The notes: generated from the sequence alone by a model not told the origin. A DNA stretch of 64,000 bases from Streptomyces sp. CC0208 (GCF_003443735.1 NZ_CP031969.1:372001-436000); one strand, 5' to 3'. Counted from the first letter of the stretch, positions 1 to 8,541 are shown. A program made the numbers and translations.

Positions 1-2
1 AC

Positions 3-581
3 GCGGTCTACGACGTCCCCGAGGGGCGCCCGGTGTGGAAGGTGCTGCCGGTCCGGGTCGGTGTGACCGTCGTGCTCCTGATCCTGGCCGTGATCAGCGC
101 GCTGATCGTCGTCTTCACCGGCAGCCTGGCACAGCAGCTGGGTACCACGCTGGGCATCGGGGACACGTTCTTGACGGTGTGGTCCATCGCCAAGTGGCCG
201 GTGCTCGTGCTCCTGGTCACCACCATGATCGCGATCCTTTACTGGGCGACTCCGAACGCCAAGGTCCGCGGCTTCCGCTGGATCACACCGGGCAGTCTGC
301 TGGCTCTGGTGATCTGGATGATCGTCTCCGCCGGCTTCGCGCTGTACGTGGCGAACTTCGCCTCGTACAACAAGACCTACGGCACGTTCGCCGGCGTGAT
401 CATCTTCCTGGTGTGGCTGTGGATCACGAACCTGGCGATCCTGCTCGGCCTGGAGTTCGACGCCGAGATGCACCGCCAGCGCGTCGTCGCGGGCGGCCAT
501 CCAGCCGACCAGGAGCCGTATGTCCAGCCGCGCGACACCCGCAAGTGGGACGAGGAGGACCGCCGCCGCCTCGAGTCATGA
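3..581 (+). CDS. YihY/virulence factor BrkB family membrane protein, 5' end missing
   Basis: The reading frame is open from the window edge to the TGA at 579-581, so the gene starts upstream. The first visible residues (AVYDVPEGRPVWK) match the middle of YihY/UPF0761 proteins, where this phrase precedes a set of membrane helices. Several long hydrophobic segments follow (about bases 60-150, 200-240, 290-350, 390-450), then a charged cytoplasmic tail rich in Arg, Asp and Glu. The family consists of inner-membrane proteins of poorly defined role; the old RNase BN label is considered wrong. It leads into the small envelope gene cluster downstream. Family call is firm; function is unknown. Confidence 0.85.
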   Translation, partial: AVYDVPEGRPVWKVLPVRVGVTVVLLILAVISALIVVFTGSLAQQLGTTLGIGDTFLTVWSIAKWPVLVLLVTTMIAILYWATPNAKVRGFRWITPGSLLALVIWMIVSAGFALYVANFASYNKTYGTFAGVIIFLVWLWITNLAILLGLEFDAEMHRQRVVAGGHPADQEPYVQPRDTRKWDEEDRRRLES

Positions 582-689
582 GCGGCCGGGATCACGGCCA
601 CGGCCTCGTCGGGCCCCACCGACACCTCCCAAGCGACCTCGAAACGTCACAGCACCTACCGGACGCCGACGAAGGACAGGTGAGCACCC

Positions 690-1109
690 ATGACAGCTGA
701 AGGCTCCCACCGCACCGGCGGTGCGGCGCAAGAACCGGTCGGCGACCTGGTCCAGCGCGCCTCCCAGCAGTTGTCCCAGCTGGTCCGCGACGAAATGCGC
801 CTGGCGCAGGCGGAGATGACCCAGAAGGGCAAGCGGTTCGGCAAGGGCGGCGGCCTGTTCGGCGGCGCCGGCCTGATGGGTGTCCTCACCCTGCAGGCAC
901 TGGTGGCGACCGCGATCGCCGCGCTGTCGCTCGTCCTGGACGTGTGGGCGGCGGCGCTGATCGTCACCGCCGCCCTGGCCGTCGTCACCGCGGTGATGGC
1001 GCTGCTGGGCAAGCAGCAGATCAGCAAGGCATCCCCACCGGCGCCGGAACAGACCATGGACAGCGTCAAGGCCGACGTGGCCGAGATCAGGGAGAAGGCA
1101 CAGCGATGA
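690..1109 (+). CDS. Holin-X family (phage_holin_3_6/DUF1469) membrane protein
   Basis: 139 residues. The N-terminal half is amphipathic and charged (LVRDEMRLAQAEM), followed by two membrane helices at about residues 52-72 and 83-105, then a short charged tail. This is the architecture of the actinobacterial Holin-X family. The ATG at 690 follows an AAGGACAGG-type ribosome binding site. The TGA overlaps the ATG of the next gene (ATGA), so the two are translationally coupled. Despite the family name nothing else here is phage-like; in actinomycetes this gene normally sits with DUF3618 and DUF4235 genes as a chromosomal envelope cluster. A membrane-stress or envelope role is inference. Confidence 0.85.
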   Translation: MTAEGSHRTGGAAQEPVGDLVQRASQQLSQLVRDEMRLAQAEMTQKGKRFGKGGGLFGGAGLMGVLTLQALVATAIAALSLVLDVWAAALIVTAALAVVTAVMALLGKQQISKASPPAPEQTMDSVKADVAEIREKAQR

Positions 1110-1576
1110 CCCCGGACAACCCGCACAGCGGCGATGAGGCAGCATCCTCCCCGGAGGAACTGCGTGAACAGGTGGAGTCGACCCGCCAGGAGCTCGGCGA
1201 GACCGTCGAGGCGCTGGCGGCCAGGACCGACGTGAAGACACGAGCCCACGAGGCGACGACCGCCGTCAAACAGCAGGTCGCGCAGAGGACGACACAAGTC
1301 AGGACCCAGCTGCGGGACAAGGCGACGCACGCGGCCCACGTGGTGCAGGACAAGACGCCGGAGCCGGTGCGGACGAAAGCCGCCGCCGCTTCCGAGCAGG
1401 TCCGACAGACAGCAGTACATGCCGGTCAGCTCGCCCGGGAGAAGGCTCCTGAGCCGGTACGCGAGAAGGCCGGCCAGGGCATGCAGGCAGCACGGGCCAA
1501 CCGCGTCCCGCTGCTCGTCACGGCCGGCGCACTCGTCGCGGTGCTGTCCATCCGCCGCCTCAGGAGGCACCGATGA
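1106..1576 (+). CDS. DUF3618 domain protein
   Basis: 156 residues from the ATG at 1106, which overlaps the stop of the holin-X gene. The N-terminal motif PEELREQVESTRQELGETVEALAARTDVK is split here across residues 12-40 and is the diagnostic DUF3618 segment. A long Ala/Lys/Gln/Glu-rich amphipathic region with two copies of a KxPEPVRxKA motif follows. One membrane helix near the C-terminus (about residues 132-149) ends in a cluster of arginines, giving a C-terminally anchored protein. The reading frame is also open further upstream, but that extension overlaps the previous gene and has no coding signature. Second member of a three-gene coupled operon; biochemical role unknown. Confidence 0.85.
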   Translation: MTPDNPHSGDEAASSPEELREQVESTRQELGETVEALAARTDVKTRAHEATTAVKQQVAQRTTQVRTQLRDKATHAAHVVQDKTPEPVRTKAAAASEQVRQTAVHAGQLAREKAPEPVREKAGQGMQAARANRVPLLVTAGALVAVLSIRRLRRHR

Positions 1577-1839
1577 AGGCCTCCAAACTCGCCTACAAGC
1601 CGGTGGGCATGGCCATGGGCGCCGTCAGCGGCGTGGTGGCCGGTTCGGTGTTCAAACAGGTCTGGAAGAAACTCGGACACGAGGAGGACGCCCCCGACGC
1701 CACCGACGAGCAGCGCACCTGGCGCGAGGTACTGACCGCAGCCGTCCTGCAGGGCGCGATCTTCGCCGGGGTGAAAGCCGCCGTCGACCGCAGCGGCGCC
1801 ACCGCCACCCGCCGGCTGACCGGCACCTGGCCCGGCTGA
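1573..1839 (+). CDS. DUF4235 family small membrane protein
   Basis: 88 residues. It begins KASKLAYKPVGMAMGAVSGVVAGSVF after the initiator, which matches the N-terminal helix of DUF4235 proteins, and continues with the conserved QVWKKLG segment. A second hydrophobic stretch (LTAAVLQGAIFAGVKAAVDR) completes the two-helix fold. The ATG overlaps the TGA of the DUF3618 gene, so holin-X, DUF3618 and DUF4235 are one coupled operon. Function unknown; the conserved trio suggests an envelope role, which is inference. Confidence 0.85.
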   Translation: MKASKLAYKPVGMAMGAVSGVVAGSVFKQVWKKLGHEEDAPDATDEQRTWREVLTAAVLQGAIFAGVKAAVDRSGATATRRLTGTWPG

Positions 1840-1955
1840 CCTCTCCCCGGCTCCTTGTACGACGGTCACAGGCCGCGCCATGACCGCCCCCCTTCCGCCG
1901 ATGACTTTTCGGTGGTCGTGTCGTCTACCCCTCGACGAGACGAAGGGAGCGCACC

Positions 1956-2561
1956 ATGCGCAAGATCATTGTTTGTACGTTCCTGACACTGGACGGTGTC
2001 ATGCAGGCGCCTGGCGGTCCGGACGAGGACGCCGAGAGCGGCTTCGAGCACGGCGGCTGGCAGAGGCCGGTGACCGACGACGAGGTCGGCGCGGCCATCG
2101 CCGACTGGTACGAGCCCTCCGACGCGATGCTGCTCGGCCGCAAGACGTACGACATCTTCGCGTCGTACTGGCCGACCGCCGATCCCGACAACCCGTTCAC
2201 CGCTCGGATGAACAGCATGCACAAGTACGTGGCGTCCCGGACCCTGACGTCCCTCGAGTGGCAGAACTCCACACTGCTGGAGGGCGACGTCGTCGACGCC
2301 GTTCGCACACTGAAAACCACCGACGGAGGCGACATCAACGTCGTCGGCAGCGGCGACCTCGCCCAGACCCTCATGCAGCACAGCCTCGTCGACGAATACC
2401 GGCTGACCATCCATCCGGTGATCATCGGCACCGGCAAGCGGCTGTTCGCCGACGGAGCGATCCCCACGGCGCTGGAGCCGGTCAGCGTCTCGACGACCAA
2501 GAGCGGCACCATCGTCGGTGTCTACCGGCCGAACGGCGCGCCCCGTTACGACAGCTACTAG
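1956..2561 (+). CDS. Dihydrofolate reductase family protein (RibD C-terminal-like)
   Basis: 201 residues with start ATG at 1956 behind AAGGGAGCG. The opening (RKIIVCTFLTLDGVMQAPGGPDED) is the typical N-terminus of the RibD_C/YyaP-like dihydrofolate reductase family. LLGRKTYDIFASYW (about residues 52-65) forms the nucleotide-binding helix, and VVGSGDLAQTLMQHSLVDEYRLTIHPVIIGTGKRLF (about 129-164) is the conserved C-terminal NADPH-binding and substrate region. Members are NAD(P)H-dependent reductases of mostly unknown substrate, not the essential folate enzyme. The window holds a second intact member at 32724-33335 and a remnant at 22080. Confidence 0.85.
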   Translation: MRKIIVCTFLTLDGVMQAPGGPDEDAESGFEHGGWQRPVTDDEVGAAIADWYEPSDAMLLGRKTYDIFASYWPTADPDNPFTARMNSMHKYVASRTLTSLEWQNSTLLEGDVVDAVRTLKTTDGGDINVVGSGDLAQTLMQHSLVDEYRLTIHPVIIGTGKRLFADGAIPTALEPVSVSTTKSGTIVGVYRPNGAPRYDSY

Positions 2562-2582
2562 CCAGACGCCCTCTGTCAGGCG

Positions 2583-2794
2583 TTCTTGATCCTGCGCACC
2601 GCCTTCACCGCGGCGCCGATCCTGTTCGGGCTGGACAAGTTCGCCAACCTGCTCGTGGACGACCCGCCTGCCTCGCGCGCTGGATCAACGACCTCGTTCC
2701 CGGCAGCGTGCAGGCGGCCATGTACGGAGTGGGCGTGATCGCCGGCGTCGCCGTCGGCCTGGCCCGCCCGTCACCGCTCGCCGACCGGGCGTAG
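2583..2794 (+). pseudogene. DoxX-like small membrane protein, internally deleted and frameshifted
   Basis: Two coding pieces in different frames are visible. Bases 2583-2660 read FLILRTAFTAAPILFGLDKF, the first helix of a common actinobacterial DoxX-like protein. Bases 2681-2794 read WINDLVPGSVQAAMYGVGVI and continue to an in-frame TAG. The join near 2661-2680 lacks the residues that normally lead to the conserved tryptophan, so a short deletion changed the frame. No start codon with a ribosome binding site remains and the C-terminal helices are missing. Family assignment is by memory of conserved phrases. Confidence 0.6.
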
Positions 2795-2962
2795 CTGCCG
2801 GATCACACAGGTCCGATGACGACCCGCAGGTCCCCTTGCTGCCGGCACCGCAGGCGTGCCGGCGGTCGTCGGCGACGGTCGCACGGGCGGCCCGACTGCC
2901 CGGCTGCCCGTGGGGCGTTCCTGCCGGCGGAGCCCGCTGATGGAACTACGACCCTGCGGACG

Positions 2963-3760
2963 CTATCCGAACAGGCGTCGCTGGATCTCCCGCCGGTAGT
3001 CCTCGAGTGTCCGGTCGAGATGTGCCGCCGTGGCCTCGGCCGCCTCGTCGGGTCGGCCGTCGCGAATGGCCCGGTAGATGGCCTCGTGTTCCTCGACCGC
3101 CGCCCCGGTGTTCTCGCCGAGCGTGTCATGGATACCGATGGCGCTGGACTGCCGCTGCAGACGTCGCGCGTCCCGCACGGCGCTCACGAGGAAGGTGTTG
3201 TGCGACGCCGCGGACACGGCCGCGTGGAAGTCTTCGTCCGCCTGGTTGAACACGTCGACCTGGCCGTGCACGAACCCGTGCCGGCACTGCTCCATGGCCA
3301 CCTCGATGGTGCGCAGTTCCGAAGGAGTGGCGCGGGTGGCCGCCAGACTGCTGGCTGACATCTCCTGGACCCTGCGGAACTCGAACAGCATCAGCACGTG
3401 GTCGATGTCGACGGGACGGAAGAAGCCGCCCCAACGGCTGGTGACGAGCATGCCTTCGTCGTCCGCGACGAAGAGACCCCTCCCCTTGTGGGCCCGTATC
3501 CGGCCCAGTGCCGAGAGGATCTTCACGGCTTCCCGCACCACCGCCCTGCTGGTGCTCAGCATCTGGGCCAGGTCGATCTCCGTGGGGAGCCGGTCACCTG
3601 GCGCCAGCCGCTCCTCGGCGATGTACTCGAGGATCCGCTCCGCCACGATCTCGTACCCGGGACGGTAGCCGCGCCGCTCGTCCGTGCCGTTCACTGCCGC
3701 AGGCGCAGCGGGAAGGACCTGAGCAGGCAAGGCCGCTTCGATCGCTGGCGTGTCGTCCAT
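2963..3760 (-). CDS. GntR family regulator, FCD/FadR subgroup
   Basis: 265 residues. The ATG at 3760 is chosen because GGGAGG lies nine bases before it; in-frame ATGs at 3820 lack a binding site. Residues about 30-95 form the winged helix, with the characteristic LAPGDRLPTEIDLAQML and SRAVVREAVKIL turns. The remainder is an all-helical FCD effector domain with the usual acidic and histidine metal-ligand positions (DEDFHAAV, EEHEAIYRAI, AHLDRTL). FCD regulators usually repress sugar-acid or sugar operons and release DNA when a metal-bound carboxylic ligand binds. A palindrome at 3837-3851 in its promoter recurs at 7789-7803, so autoregulation and control of the adjoining sugar genes is likely (inference). 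Confidence 0.85.
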   Translation of the reverse strand: MDDTPAIEAALPAQVLPAAPAAVNGTDERRGYRPGYEIVAERILEYIAEERLAPGDRLPTEIDLAQMLSTSRAVVREAVKILSALGRIRAHKGRGLFVADDEGMLVTSRWGGFFRPVDIDHVLMLFEFRRVQEMSASSLAATRATPSELRTIEVAMEQCRHGFVHGQVDVFNQADEDFHAAVSAASHNTFLVSAVRDARRLQRQSSAIGIHDTLGENTGAAVEEHEAIYRAIRDGRPDEAAEATAAHLDRTLEDYRREIQRRLFG

Positions 3761-3836
3761 TTGTGCTGCCTCCCGGGTGACTACGGCGACGGCGACTGAT
3801 CGCTGAGGCGCCGACATCATCGTAACGCAGTGAACT

Positions 3837-3851
3837 ATAAGTCGTACTCAT
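3837..3851. promoter_or_regulatory. Likely operator of the GntR regulator (site 1)
   Basis: The sequence ATAAGTCGTACTCAT lies 77-91 bp upstream of the GntR start. Its reverse complement, ATGAGTACGACTTAT, matches site 2 at 7789-7803 in 14 of 15 positions. It sits in a locally AT-rich promoter region. Confidence 0.6.
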
Positions 3852-4425
3852 TCTGACCAAGATCTACGATGCGAGTTCGGGATGTACAAGCTCGCAAATG
3901 CCATTAACTGGCTGTAATGCCCACCCCTACCCTGACATCAGCCCCAAGTCGCCAAATTGGCGCCGTACACACTCTTGACGCCTCCCTCGATAAGGCGGCT
4001 AATTCCTTCCACGTCGATAGCAGTACAGCCGCCTTCAGTGTCGAGGCCCGCCCGGGGCGACCCGGCGTCGACCCATCCTCGCGCCGCCCCCGATCCGGAC
4101 GAGGAGCCACGTGGCGTCGGCACCGAGGGCTTCGTCGTACGGGACGACCTGCGCCGGCGTTGGGACTGCAGCCGCGACGGTGTGCTCCGCTCCATCGAGG
4201 ACACCTTCGCCACGCCGCTGATCGACAAGCACGACCACCACGAGGCAGCCACCTGGAGGAACCGGAGGGGTCGCGTTCCGGTAGGGGCGGCCATGGTCAG
4301 GCTGACTACGTCTGGGGATGCGACGTGCGTACGACGCCTGCTCTGCCCTGGGTTGGACGAGGCGGCGGCTCTGACCGGCTTCCACGCCTGGCGGCAGGCC
4401 ATGGCCGGAGGTGGCGGGTGCTGGC
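3852..4425. other. Region without a convincing gene; one palindrome
   Basis: This stretch between the GntR regulator and the beta-helix gene has low GC at 3852-4020 and a perfect palindrome CGCCAA-A-TTGGCG at 3950-3962, which looks like a regulator half of a lost gene. Bases about 4080-4260 have coding-like composition in the plus frame (VVRDDLRRRWDC) but no start, binding site or recognised family. Probably eroded DNA. Confidence 0.4.
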
Positions 4426-4475
4426 ACGGCCCCGCCGACCGCCGGCAGCTGACCTGCCGGAGGTGGCGGGGCCGT
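4426..4475 (-). terminator. Terminator of the beta-helix gene
   Basis: An 11-bp perfect outer stem (4426-4436 with 4465-4475) encloses an inner 7-bp stem (4442-4448 with 4454-4460). It lies about 20 bases beyond the stop codon at 4494. Confidence 0.75.
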
Positions 4476-4493
4476 CGCCTCAGACGCGGAATG

Positions 4494-7178
4494 TCACTGA
4501 ATCGTCCAGAGCTGGTTGGTCTGGTTCAGCGGTGTCCACTGGTCGAGCGCTGCACCGTTGGTGGTCGAGCCGCCTGAGACCTCCAAGGCCTGCTTGGTCT
4601 CGAAGTTGCGGATGACGTAGCCGCTGCCGGCCGACTCGAAGTACCAGAGCTGGTTGTTGCCGGCGTTGTAGGTGTACTGGACGGCCGCCGCACCCTTGCC
4701 GTGGGAGCCGTTGCGGACATCCAGGACCTTGCCGCTGTTGCGATTGACGATCTTGTAGAGGTTTCCGCTGACCCGCACGATGTTCCACTGCTGGTTGGTG
4801 CCCGAGTTGGCCTGCCACTGGATCACGGCGGTGTCGTCCGTGGTCGCAGCCTGATAGACGTCGGCAAGCAGACCGCTGTTGACGTTCTTGATCGTGTAGT
4901 TCGCCGACGGGTTGAAGGACGGGGCGGTGCCCGAGTTCTCCAGCGCGGTGCCGGCCTGCTGCACGCTGAAGTCGTCGATGTAGAAGTAGCTGCCGTCGGT
5001 CTTCGCGACTCGCACGTACCGGAACTTCTGCCGAGCGTCGATCTTGGACGTCAGCGTCGAGGTGTACGGGAGGGTGGCGCTGTCCTGGCGTCCCAGCACC
5101 GTGTAGTCGGCGAAGCCGGCGTCGTTGGAGCCGCGTATCTCGAAGTTGCTGCGGGTTTCCGGCTGGTCGATGTCCTGGCGGGTGGTGAAGGAGAACTGGC
5201 CGAGTCGGTAAGTGCTGCCGAGGTCGACCTGCCACCAGGCCGAGGTGTCGCTCCCCGTGGGGGACCAGCCGGTCGTCGGGTCGTTGTCATTGGCCTTGGG
5301 CGGCGCCCAGCCGGAGTTGAAGACGGAGGACGCGGTGGCCGACTTGCCGTAGGCGAGATTGACCTTCGCCGGCAGTCCGCGGTAGGCCGACTGCAGACCC
5401 GAGGCCTGTATGACCGCGGTTCCGGTGGTCGTGTTGTTGGAGAGGGTGACGTTGGGGCCGTTGGCGTTGCGGTTGATGAAGTTGTCCGTGTGCGACAGGA
5501 CGTTGTTCGCCACCGTCATGTTGCTCGAGCCCTCGTCGAGATAGATGCCGGCGACGGCCGAGGAACACGCGGTGGGCGTGCGGACCACATCGTGGATGTA
5601 GTTGTTGTTGATCACTGTGCCGGGGTCGTTGGAGAGGTGGTAGATGGCTGCCGCGTCGCACAGTTGGTTCATCACGTTGCCGATGCGGTTGTAGCTGACG
5701 GAGTTGTCGCCCTCCGCGTTGGCGGCCGACTGCCAGCCCCAGCCCAGGGAGATCGCGGCCCACGGGGAGTCGGAGATGTCGTTGTGGTCGATGGTGGTGC
5801 CGTGCACGAAGCCCGCGTTGATGCCGGCGGTGCCGTAGTAGTCCTGACCGGTGCGGTTGATCAGGTTGTTGGTGACGGTGACACCGCTGACGACCTCGCG
5901 TGCGTCCTCGCCCGCGGGTGAGGTGGGCGGGTTGTATACGGTGTGGTACTCGACGTCGGGGTCCGAGAACTTGCCCACCATGATCCCGTTGCCCGCGATG
6001 TCCTGGACGACGTTGCCGGTGACGGCGGAGTTGTGGACGCCGTGGTGCAGGTCCAGGGCGGTCGAGCCCATCTGGGTGAAAGTGTCGCCGGTGAAGGACA
6101 GGTTGTCGGCGTTCGCGGCGTGGACACCGGCCGGCGGGCGGTTGACGTACTGCTTGTTGGTGGGGTCCGCGGAGATGTTGTAGTTGCCGCCCTGGCCGTT
6201 GAGCAGGCCGTTGTCACTGGCCTCGGTCCAGTTGGTCTGGGTGAAGGTGATGCCGGAGAACTGCAGGTTGTGGACAGGGGAGCCGAGGCTGTCGCCATTG
6301 ATGTTGAAGAGGGTCTGCAGTGTCGGGACCTGCACGGTGGCCGACGTCATGGTCTCCCCGGGCCGGGGGAGGTAGTAAAGCGTCTGCGCGTCCCTGTCGA
6401 GGTAGAACTCGCCCGGCTCGGTGAGGAATTCATGGGCGTTCTCGAAGTGCAGGGGAGAGCCGTTGGACAGCAGCGGATACGGCCGCTGGAAGAGGATGCC
6501 GGCCTCGTGGTCCTGGAGCGAGATGTTCGCCATGCCACCGCTGTTGGTGTACGACTTCAGCCGCAGGTAGTTCTCGGCCCACTGCAGCTGCAGCACCATC
6601 TCGACCCGGTCGAAGTGGTTCCAGTTCGCCACCTGGGAACTGAGAACCTTCAGAACCTTGGCCGTCTTGTCACTCGCCTGGAGCTGGAAGTTGGAACCGA
6701 CGTCCGGGTAGCGGGCGCGGGTGGCGCGCACACCGTTGACGTACAGCTGCCGGAAGTCGAGGCTGCCGACCGATGCCTTGTACTGGCCGTTGCCGGCCGA
6801 CGTCCAGCCGGTGATGGTCTTGGCGCTGGACACGACCGGGGTCTCGGAGCCGTATGCCTGGTAGATGACGTTGTGACCGTTGGTGCCCGAGTCGGCGGTG
6901 GTGAAGTCGACCGGGCTGGTGAGGGGGTACGTGCCGCCGCGCAGGTTCACGACGATGTCCCCGGACATGGCCGAGTTCACCGCGCGGACCGCGTCGCGAG
7001 CCTTTGCGATCGTCTTGAAGGCCGCTGCCGTACTGGTTCCCGAATTGCTGTCACTGCCGTTGGCGGGGTCCACGTAGAAGCTGGTGTCGGCGGCGTGCGC
7101 CGTCTGTGCGGGCAGGACGACGGCTGTTGCCACCAGCAACGTCTGCAGCAGTCCCACGATGAGTCGTGCGGGTCTCAC
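4494..7178 (-). CDS. Secreted right-handed beta-helix glycosidase-like protein with CBM32 and ricin-type domains
   Basis: 894 residues from a GTG at 7178 with AAGGAGA nine bases before it. Residues 1-29 are a Sec signal peptide ending AHA. FYVDPANGSDSNSGTS followed by AFKTIAKARDAVRA is the typical entry to pectate-lyase-like beta-helix enzymes such as GH141. Asn/Asp-rich parallel-helix turns run to about residue 600. Residues about 605-750 form an F5/8 type C (CBM32) domain (SATASSV, WWQVDLG, FRYVRV). Residues about 765-893 are a ricin-type beta-trefoil with QWxxxxGTNQQW-type repeats. It likely acts on a plant-wall glycan outside the cell. The substrate is not visible; the nearby GH29 enzyme and rhamnose mutarotase relic suggest a fucose- or rhamnose-containing polymer (inference). 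Confidence 0.8.
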   Translation of the reverse strand: MRPARLIVGLLQTLLVATAVVLPAQTAHAADTSFYVDPANGSDSNSGTSTAAAFKTIAKARDAVRAVNSAMSGDIVVNLRGGTYPLTSPVDFTTADSGTNGHNVIYQAYGSETPVVSSAKTITGWTSAGNGQYKASVGSLDFRQLYVNGVRATRARYPDVGSNFQLQASDKTAKVLKVLSSQVANWNHFDRVEMVLQLQWAENYLRLKSYTNSGGMANISLQDHEAGILFQRPYPLLSNGSPLHFENAHEFLTEPGEFYLDRDAQTLYYLPRPGETMTSATVQVPTLQTLFNINGDSLGSPVHNLQFSGITFTQTNWTEASDNGLLNGQGGNYNISADPTNKQYVNRPPAGVHAANADNLSFTGDTFTQMGSTALDLHHGVHNSAVTGNVVQDIAGNGIMVGKFSDPDVEYHTVYNPPTSPAGEDAREVVSGVTVTNNLINRTGQDYYGTAGINAGFVHGTTIDHNDISDSPWAAISLGWGWQSAANAEGDNSVSYNRIGNVMNQLCDAAAIYHLSNDPGTVINNNYIHDVVRTPTACSSAVAGIYLDEGSSNMTVANNVLSHTDNFINRNANGPNVTLSNNTTTGTAVIQASGLQSAYRGLPAKVNLAYGKSATASSVFNSGWAPPKANDNDPTTGWSPTGSDTSAWWQVDLGSTYRLGQFSFTTRQDIDQPETRSNFEIRGSNDAGFADYTVLGRQDSATLPYTSTLTSKIDARQKFRYVRVAKTDGSYFYIDDFSVQQAGTALENSGTAPSFNPSANYTIKNVNSGLLADVYQAATTDDTAVIQWQANSGTNQQWNIVRVSGNLYKIVNRNSGKVLDVRNGSHGKGAAAVQYTYNAGNNQLWYFESAGSGYVIRNFETKQALEVSGGSTTNGAALDQWTPLNQTNQLWTIQ

Positions 7179-7252
7179 CTGTTGTTCTCCTTACCTTGTT
7201 GCGCACCGCGATGCCGGAAGCCCCGTGCGCCGCCTGCGTTCTGGGAGGGGCT

Positions 7253-7420
7253 GTCGGTGCCCGGGTCGCCGCGATGCCAGATCTCGGGGATGTCCGTCCA
7301 CTGGCCGCTGGTGCCCCGGTCCGGCCATGGTTCCTGGCGGGGACCAGTGAGCTTCCACCACTCCTCGCGCCGTTCGGGACGGAGCCTGATGGTCTGGGCG
7401 ATCCCCTTCACTCGCCGCCA
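7253..7420 (-). pseudogene. L-rhamnose mutarotase remnant with an internal deletion
   Basis: One open frame joins GIAQTIRLRPERREE, the N-terminus of RhaM-type mutarotases, directly to WWKLTGPRQEPWPDR and GQWTDIPEIWH, their C-terminus. Full-length proteins of this family are about 105-115 residues with some 55-60 residues between these blocks, including the active-site histidine region, so the middle is gone in frame. It lies upstream of the beta-helix gene on the same strand. Such genes interconvert anomers of L-rhamnose or related sugars. Recognition is from conserved phrases; confidence in the relic is good. Confidence 0.7.
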
Positions 7421-7788
7421 CGCCCGCCGCGGAGTCCGGTGCCGGACCCCACCGGGGCATCCGCCGAGAACGGCGAGCGGTAGCCAGCGCGGTCGGGGAC
7501 GAGGTTGACCAGTCGCGAAGCCGATCTTGGTCGTGCAACAGCCCCCCACGATCGGTGAACGGGCTTCCATGTGGCCATGAGTACTCCACTGCGTTGTGGG
7601 CGCCCTGAGTAGAGAGGCGGGGTCGACGATGGAAGAAATTAGGCGCTCTATTACGGGCATGGTCAAGACGATGTGCAGGGACAATTTTCGAGAGCCCGGC
7701 AACTTTAGGGCCATTTTGTAGGCATTTGCGAAGTACTGCCGTGCCCTATGAGAGGCAGGAGCTCAGAATCACTGGACGCACTGCCAAT

Positions 7789-7803
7789 ATGAGTACGACT
7801 CAT
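7789..7803. promoter_or_regulatory. Likely operator of the GntR regulator (site 2)
   Basis: ATGAGT-ACG-ACTCAT is a perfect palindrome (6-bp arms, 3-bp centre) nearly identical to site 1 at 3837-3851. It lies about 610 bp upstream of the beta-helix gene, next to the relic region, so it probably served the promoter of the original sugar operon. Half-sites ATGAGTAC also occur at 7577 and at the start codon of the GH29 gene (9134). Confidence 0.6.
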
Positions 7804-7849
7804 TGAGGGAATCGAGGACTGCAGTATGTCGAGCGGCTGAGAAAGGCGT

Positions 7850-8262
7850 CAGGTGTGCTCCATCCGCAGCAGCACACGGAGTTGCGTCGGGCTCGTCCCT
7901 GGTCTCAGGCTTGGCGAAGCGGAACTCGTTGTCGTGCGCGGAGCGTCGTGTCCGCGGAGCGTCGTGTCCGGCGTCGAAGACGACCAGGATGTCCACGTCC
8001 CCCAGCTCCCGCTTGCCACCGTCGACGACGTCGGTGACCACACGGCGACCTGAGCGGCGGTGACCTCAGCGACATCGTCGCCGGAGCCCAGGCGAACTGC
8101 GTCCAGCAGCCGGCACCAGGGGTGCGGCCCGTCTCCAGAGCGGCGACGAACGGTACGGCCGGCCCGGCATGAACTGTTCGCTGGAGCGTCCGCTGCGGCT
8201 GTGGCAGGACAAGCGGTCCGCGCCACGGAAGGCCGGTGGTCGAGCACGGCGGCCTGATCATC
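7850..8262 (-). pseudogene. Decayed IS transposase (DDE type)
   Basis: Several minus-strand fragments in different frames together recall one actinobacterial DDE transposase family: FVAALETGRT (about 8120-8150), LLDAVRLGSGDDVAEVTAAQ (about 8050-8110) and DVDILVVFDAGHDAPR (about 7965-8012). In the intact family these follow each other as FVAALETGRTSW, LLDAVRLGP and DPDVLVVLDAGYD. The N-terminal half is missing, at least two frame changes separate the pieces, and no terminal inverted repeats or target duplications were found. It is a dead element, possibly involved in the local deletions. Confidence 0.6.
7938..7969. repeat. 16-bp perfect tandem duplication
   Basis: GCGGAGCGTCGTGTCC occurs twice head to tail (7938-7953 and 7954-7969) inside the transposase relic. 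Sixteen is not a multiple of three, so the duplication itself shifts the frame. Confidence 0.85.
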
Positions 8263-8541
8263 CGCGCAATTGATCATGTCCAGCAGGGCTCCGACGACCG
8301 GCCGACGCGGTGGCTAGCACCAGCGTGAAGGCGGCCCCGGACAGCCGGTCTGCCACACGACCGTGACCACCGCGTACACCCCGGGTGAGGCGGAGGCGGC
8401 GACCCGTACCTCGGCAAGCGTCAGGACAAGGGCCCCGCACCACCACCCGGACGAGCAAGTCGGCTGTTTGATCGGTTTCTTGAACCTATGTGCGGCAGCA
8501 TGTGGTGGTCAGGCAGGAGCAACGACGGAAGAAGCGCGCCT

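Noticed and set aside
690..1839. Prophage remnant suggested by a holin-type protein
   Set aside because: The Holin-X, DUF3618 and DUF4235 trio is a common chromosomal envelope cluster in actinomycetes, and no other phage gene is near.
7175..7714. The 179-codon minus-strand frame as an intact gene
   Set aside because: Only about 55 residues match a known family (rhamnose mutarotase) and the middle of that family is missing; the N-terminal part has no signature or ribosome binding site.
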